DNA from: Roseomonas aeriglobus
GTDB taxonomy: Bacteria > Pseudomonadota > Alphaproteobacteria > Sphingomonadales > Sphingomonadaceae
Assembly: GCA_016937575.1 (NCBI GenBank)
Contig: JAFHKN010000002.1
Coordinates: 1,798,001-1,862,000 of the forward strand
Reading direction: 5' to 3'
DNA length: 64,000 bases
The position numbers and the translations under genes were made by a program. The notes under the pieces are model-generated. The model saw nothing but the letters and a program-made list of their open reading frames with translations. It made no database searches and had not been told where the DNA came from. Of the stretch, positions 61,850 to 64,000 are shown one piece after another (position 1 is the stretch's first letter; every line of letters begins with the position of its first letter).

Positions 61850-64000
61850 TCAATAGTCCTTCGAATAGCGCAGGTTCACATTCGATCCGCCGAACGATCC
61901 CGTTGCGGACAGCAGGCTGAGCGCGCGGTTGAGCGCAATCTCAAGCTGGGTCGCGGTGAAGCCGCGCGCATCGGTGATGATCTCGATATAAATGTCGTCG
62001 GTCAGATACTGCCCGGCCGCCAGCGCGGTCCCCCGCCCGGTCGCCTGATCGGCACCGAGGATGCGGAGCCGGTCGATACCGGTGACGCTCCGCAGCTTGC
62101 CGAGCGGATTAAGTCCGCCGCCGCCCGATCCGCGCAGCGAGTTGAGCGCCGCGGCCAGCTGGATCGCCTCCGTCGCCGAGAGGTTCGTCACCGAACTACC
62201 GAAGAGCAGGCGCGACAGCACTTCGTCCTGTGGCAGGTTCGGCGTCGAGGCGAACGTCAGCTGTGGCTGCTGCGCCGATCCGCCGATCGCGATCGTCGCG
62301 GTAATGCCCTGCGTCGTCGTGGTAGCAGCGATGTCGAGTTCCGGATCGCCTATCGGCCCGCCGCGGAAGCGGACGATACCGCGAGTCAGGTCGAAGCGCT
62401 TGCCCGCAAAGCTATACGTGCCCCGCACGACTCGCGCCTCGCCCGTCACATTCGGTGCCGCGGACGTGCCGCCGACGCGGATATCGGCTTCCCATTCGGA
62501 CTCGAGGCCCATGCCCGACACATACAGCCGGTTGTCTGCCCGCACGCGCAGCGCGAGTTTGAACAGCCCCGGCGGCGCGGCGGCCGGCTGATCGCGCCGG
62601 GCGGCGCCGGCGCGCGCGAGGTCGCTCTTGCGCCGTACCCCGGTCAATTCCGGCACTTCGGCTGCGCCCTGACGGACGATCTGATAGCGCGCCTCCGGAA
62701 TGCTCAGTTCGCCCTGGATCAACCCGCCATTCTGCGCCGAGTTGGTCACCCGGATCGTTCCGGTCGCCGTCGCGCCCAGCGCATTGCTGCGGGCAAGACG
62801 CGCGTCGTTCAGCGTCGCGCGCACGTCGATCGGGAAGCCGGCATCCGATGCCAGTCCAATGGTGCCTTGCGCGCTGACCGTTCCCTCGCCCGCCTGCGCC
62901 GCCATATCGGTCAGCTCGAACCGGTCGTTGGTGAAGCGGCCGTTGATCCGCATGTTGGTCAGGCGCGTGCCATAGACCTCGTTATCGTAGGTGAGGTTGC
63001 TCGCCCGCACGACGCCGGTCAGTTGCGGCGACGACACACGCCCGCCAAAGTCCGCTGCGACGCCGATCGGCCCGCTGAGCTGCTGCCCCGACAAGCCAGC
63101 GAAGGAGAACAGCACGCCCGCGGGGCCATTGTAGCGGATTCCGCCCGACAGGGGTGCTGCCATCAGCCGGGTCGTCCAGCTGCCGCTGCCGGGCGGCAGG
63201 GGACGCAGCGTCGCGACGAGCCGGCCCACGGTCGTCGTCCCTCGTTGGATGATCGCCCGCGCATTGCCACCGTCCGGCACCAATTGCCCGGCAAACACGA
63301 TGTTGACCGGCGTGGACACCGACGCAAGGCTCGAACGGGTGAAGTTGGTGATCCGCAGCTTGGCGTCGGCCTGAGGGAAGCTGGCGCCGGTCGGTTGACG
63401 GAAGTCCAGGCTGCCGCTCGCCTGTCCACCGAGCCCGATGTCGGGGACGAAGGCGTTGGCGATCGACAGGTCCATCCGGTCGAGCCGCGACTGTAGCTCG
63501 ATCCCGTTGCCATAGCGCCCGGCGAGACGCAGCGAGCCCTGGTCGAAATCGATCCGCGTCGGCTGCAGCTGATAGCTCCCCTTGCCGGGGATGATCCGCG
63601 CCGGTTGCGCCGTCCGGAAGTTGATCCCGTTCGCCTGACCCTGCACCGCCGCCAGCCAAAGCTGCGGCGAGAAGCGCGCGTTGAGGCCGATACGGAACGG
63701 CACGCCCGATGACCCTTCGGCGAATGCCTGCGCAGTTCCGCTGCCGCCGCGATAGTCGAGTTTCACTCGCGACGTGCGCAGCAGGAAGTCGCCCATCTTC
63801 AGATTTGCGATCTGCGCGTCGCCGGTGATCGCCGGCTGGTTCGGATAGAGGATCGCGGTGCCGACGATGATCGCCCGGCCGATCGTCAGCCCGGCGCTGC
63901 CCGGAATGACCGCGTTCAGCGCGCGTGCATTCACGTCGGCACGTTGGACATTGCCTTGCGCGGCCAGTCGCAGGGATCCGTTGACGCCCGATCCGTTGAA
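61850..64000 (-). CDS. tamB: TamB (DUF490) translocation and assembly module, C-terminal part
   Basis: At least 716 residues, cut by the right edge of the window (N-terminus missing). Repeating beta-strand segments of the AsmA/TamB groove are followed by the conserved C-terminal DUF490 domain: LTRGIVRFRGG, TPNLPQDEVLSRLLFGSS, AALNSLRGSGGGG, GQYLTDDIYIEI and ending in NVNLRYSKDY. Large periplasm-spanning protein implicated with TamA in outer-membrane lipid or protein insertion. Nearest upstream partner (tamA) is outside the window. Confidence 0.92.
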   Translation of the reverse strand, partial: FNGSGVNGSLRLAAQGNVQRADVNARALNAVIPGSAGLTIGRAIIVGTAILYPNQPAITGDAQIANLKMGDFLLRTSRVKLDYRGGSGTAQAFAEGSSGVPFRIGLNARFSPQLWLAAVQGQANGINFRTAQPARIIPGKGSYQLQPTRIDFDQGSLRLAGRYGNGIELQSRLDRMDLSIANAFVPDIGLGGQASGSLDFRQPTGASFPQADAKLRITNFTRSSLASVSTPVNIVFAGQLVPDGGNARAIIQRGTTTVGRLVATLRPLPPGSGSWTTRLMAAPLSGGIRYNGPAGVLFSFAGLSGQQLSGPIGVAADFGGRVSSPQLTGVVRASNLTYDNEVYGTRLTNMRINGRFTNDRFELTDMAAQAGEGTVSAQGTIGLASDAGFPIDVRATLNDARLARSNALGATATGTIRVTNSAQNGGLIQGELSIPEARYQIVRQGAAEVPELTGVRRKSDLARAGAARRDQPAAAPPGLFKLALRVRADNRLYVSGMGLESEWEADIRVGGTSAAPNVTGEARVVRGTYSFAGKRFDLTRGIVRFRGGPIGDPELDIAATTTTQGITATIAIGGSAQQPQLTFASTPNLPQDEVLSRLLFGSSVTNLSATEAIQLAAALNSLRGSGGGGLNPLGKLRSVTGIDRLRILGADQATGRGTALAAGQYLTDDIYIEIITDARGFTATQLEIALNRALSLLSATGSFGGSNVNLRYSKDY

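Noticed and set aside
1..64000. CRISPR arrays, prophage, insertion sequences and rRNA
   Set aside because: I saw no regularly spaced direct repeats, no transposase, integrase or phage structural genes, and no rRNA-like sequence. The inverted repeats are of the REP/BIME kind instead.

Overview
The window looks like chromosomal DNA from a sphingomonad-type alphaproteobacterium (Sphingomonas or a close relative). The evidence is high GC, a valS / popZ / tolC / isoaspartyl-methyltransferase neighbourhood typical of alphaproteobacteria, a Caulobacter/sphingomonad-style TonB receptor, a class II DAHP synthase, a CheA-CheR-CheB chemotaxis locus and leucine-catabolism genes. I see no rRNA operon, prophage, insertion sequence or CRISPR array. 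Genus is inferred from gene content only.

Layout. 1-331 is the N-terminal part of hemB (minus). 411-1292 is a lipid kinase (plus). 1341-12255 is a long minus-strand block: isoaspartyl methyltransferase, tolC, popZ, a LOV blue-light hybrid histidine kinase, an S9 peptidase, valS and a MATE exporter. 12480-17478 runs mainly on plus: a small Cys-rich secreted protein, tRNA-Cys (minus) beside cysS, a D-2-hydroxyacid dehydrogenase, a TM2 protein, and a helix-turn-helix domain fused in frame to class II DAHP synthase behind two operator-like dyads. 17520-21820 holds an M16 protease, tRNA-Glu(CUC) and an alpha/beta hydrolase. 22368-31636 is one complete chemotaxis cluster (STAS, cheY, cheA, cheW, MCP, cheW, cheR, cheB and a cytoplasmic MCP-like helical protein). 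31796-36078 is a TonB receptor translationally coupled to a PHP metallohydrolase. 36334-41118 is a TetR regulator with a tripartite efflux system and a good operator.

41563-47152 is molybdoenzyme territory: a sulfite-oxidase-type pair (SorA-like enzyme, lipoprotein cytochrome c), then a sensor kinase, fdhD and mobA with successive 4-nt overlaps. 47245-58123 carries leucine catabolism (liuA, liuB, liuD) interrupted by a minus-strand island (SGNH hydrolase, M13 protease, unknown secreted protein) and by a DUF559 nuclease gene bracketed by inverted REP-like elements. 58245-61813 has overlapping GNAT, MaoC and amine-oxidase genes facing a Baeyer-Villiger-type monooxygenase. The window ends inside tamB (minus).

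The two most unusual items are the HTH-DAHP synthase fusion with its own twin operators (15812-17478) and the DUF559 nuclease enclosed by inverted copies of a structured repeat, a second, gene-less pair of which lies at 2842-2962. Next in interest are the last protein of the chemotaxis cluster, which pairs a degenerate MCP tip with a CheZ-like D-x3-Q motif, and the kinase-fdhD-mobA operon.
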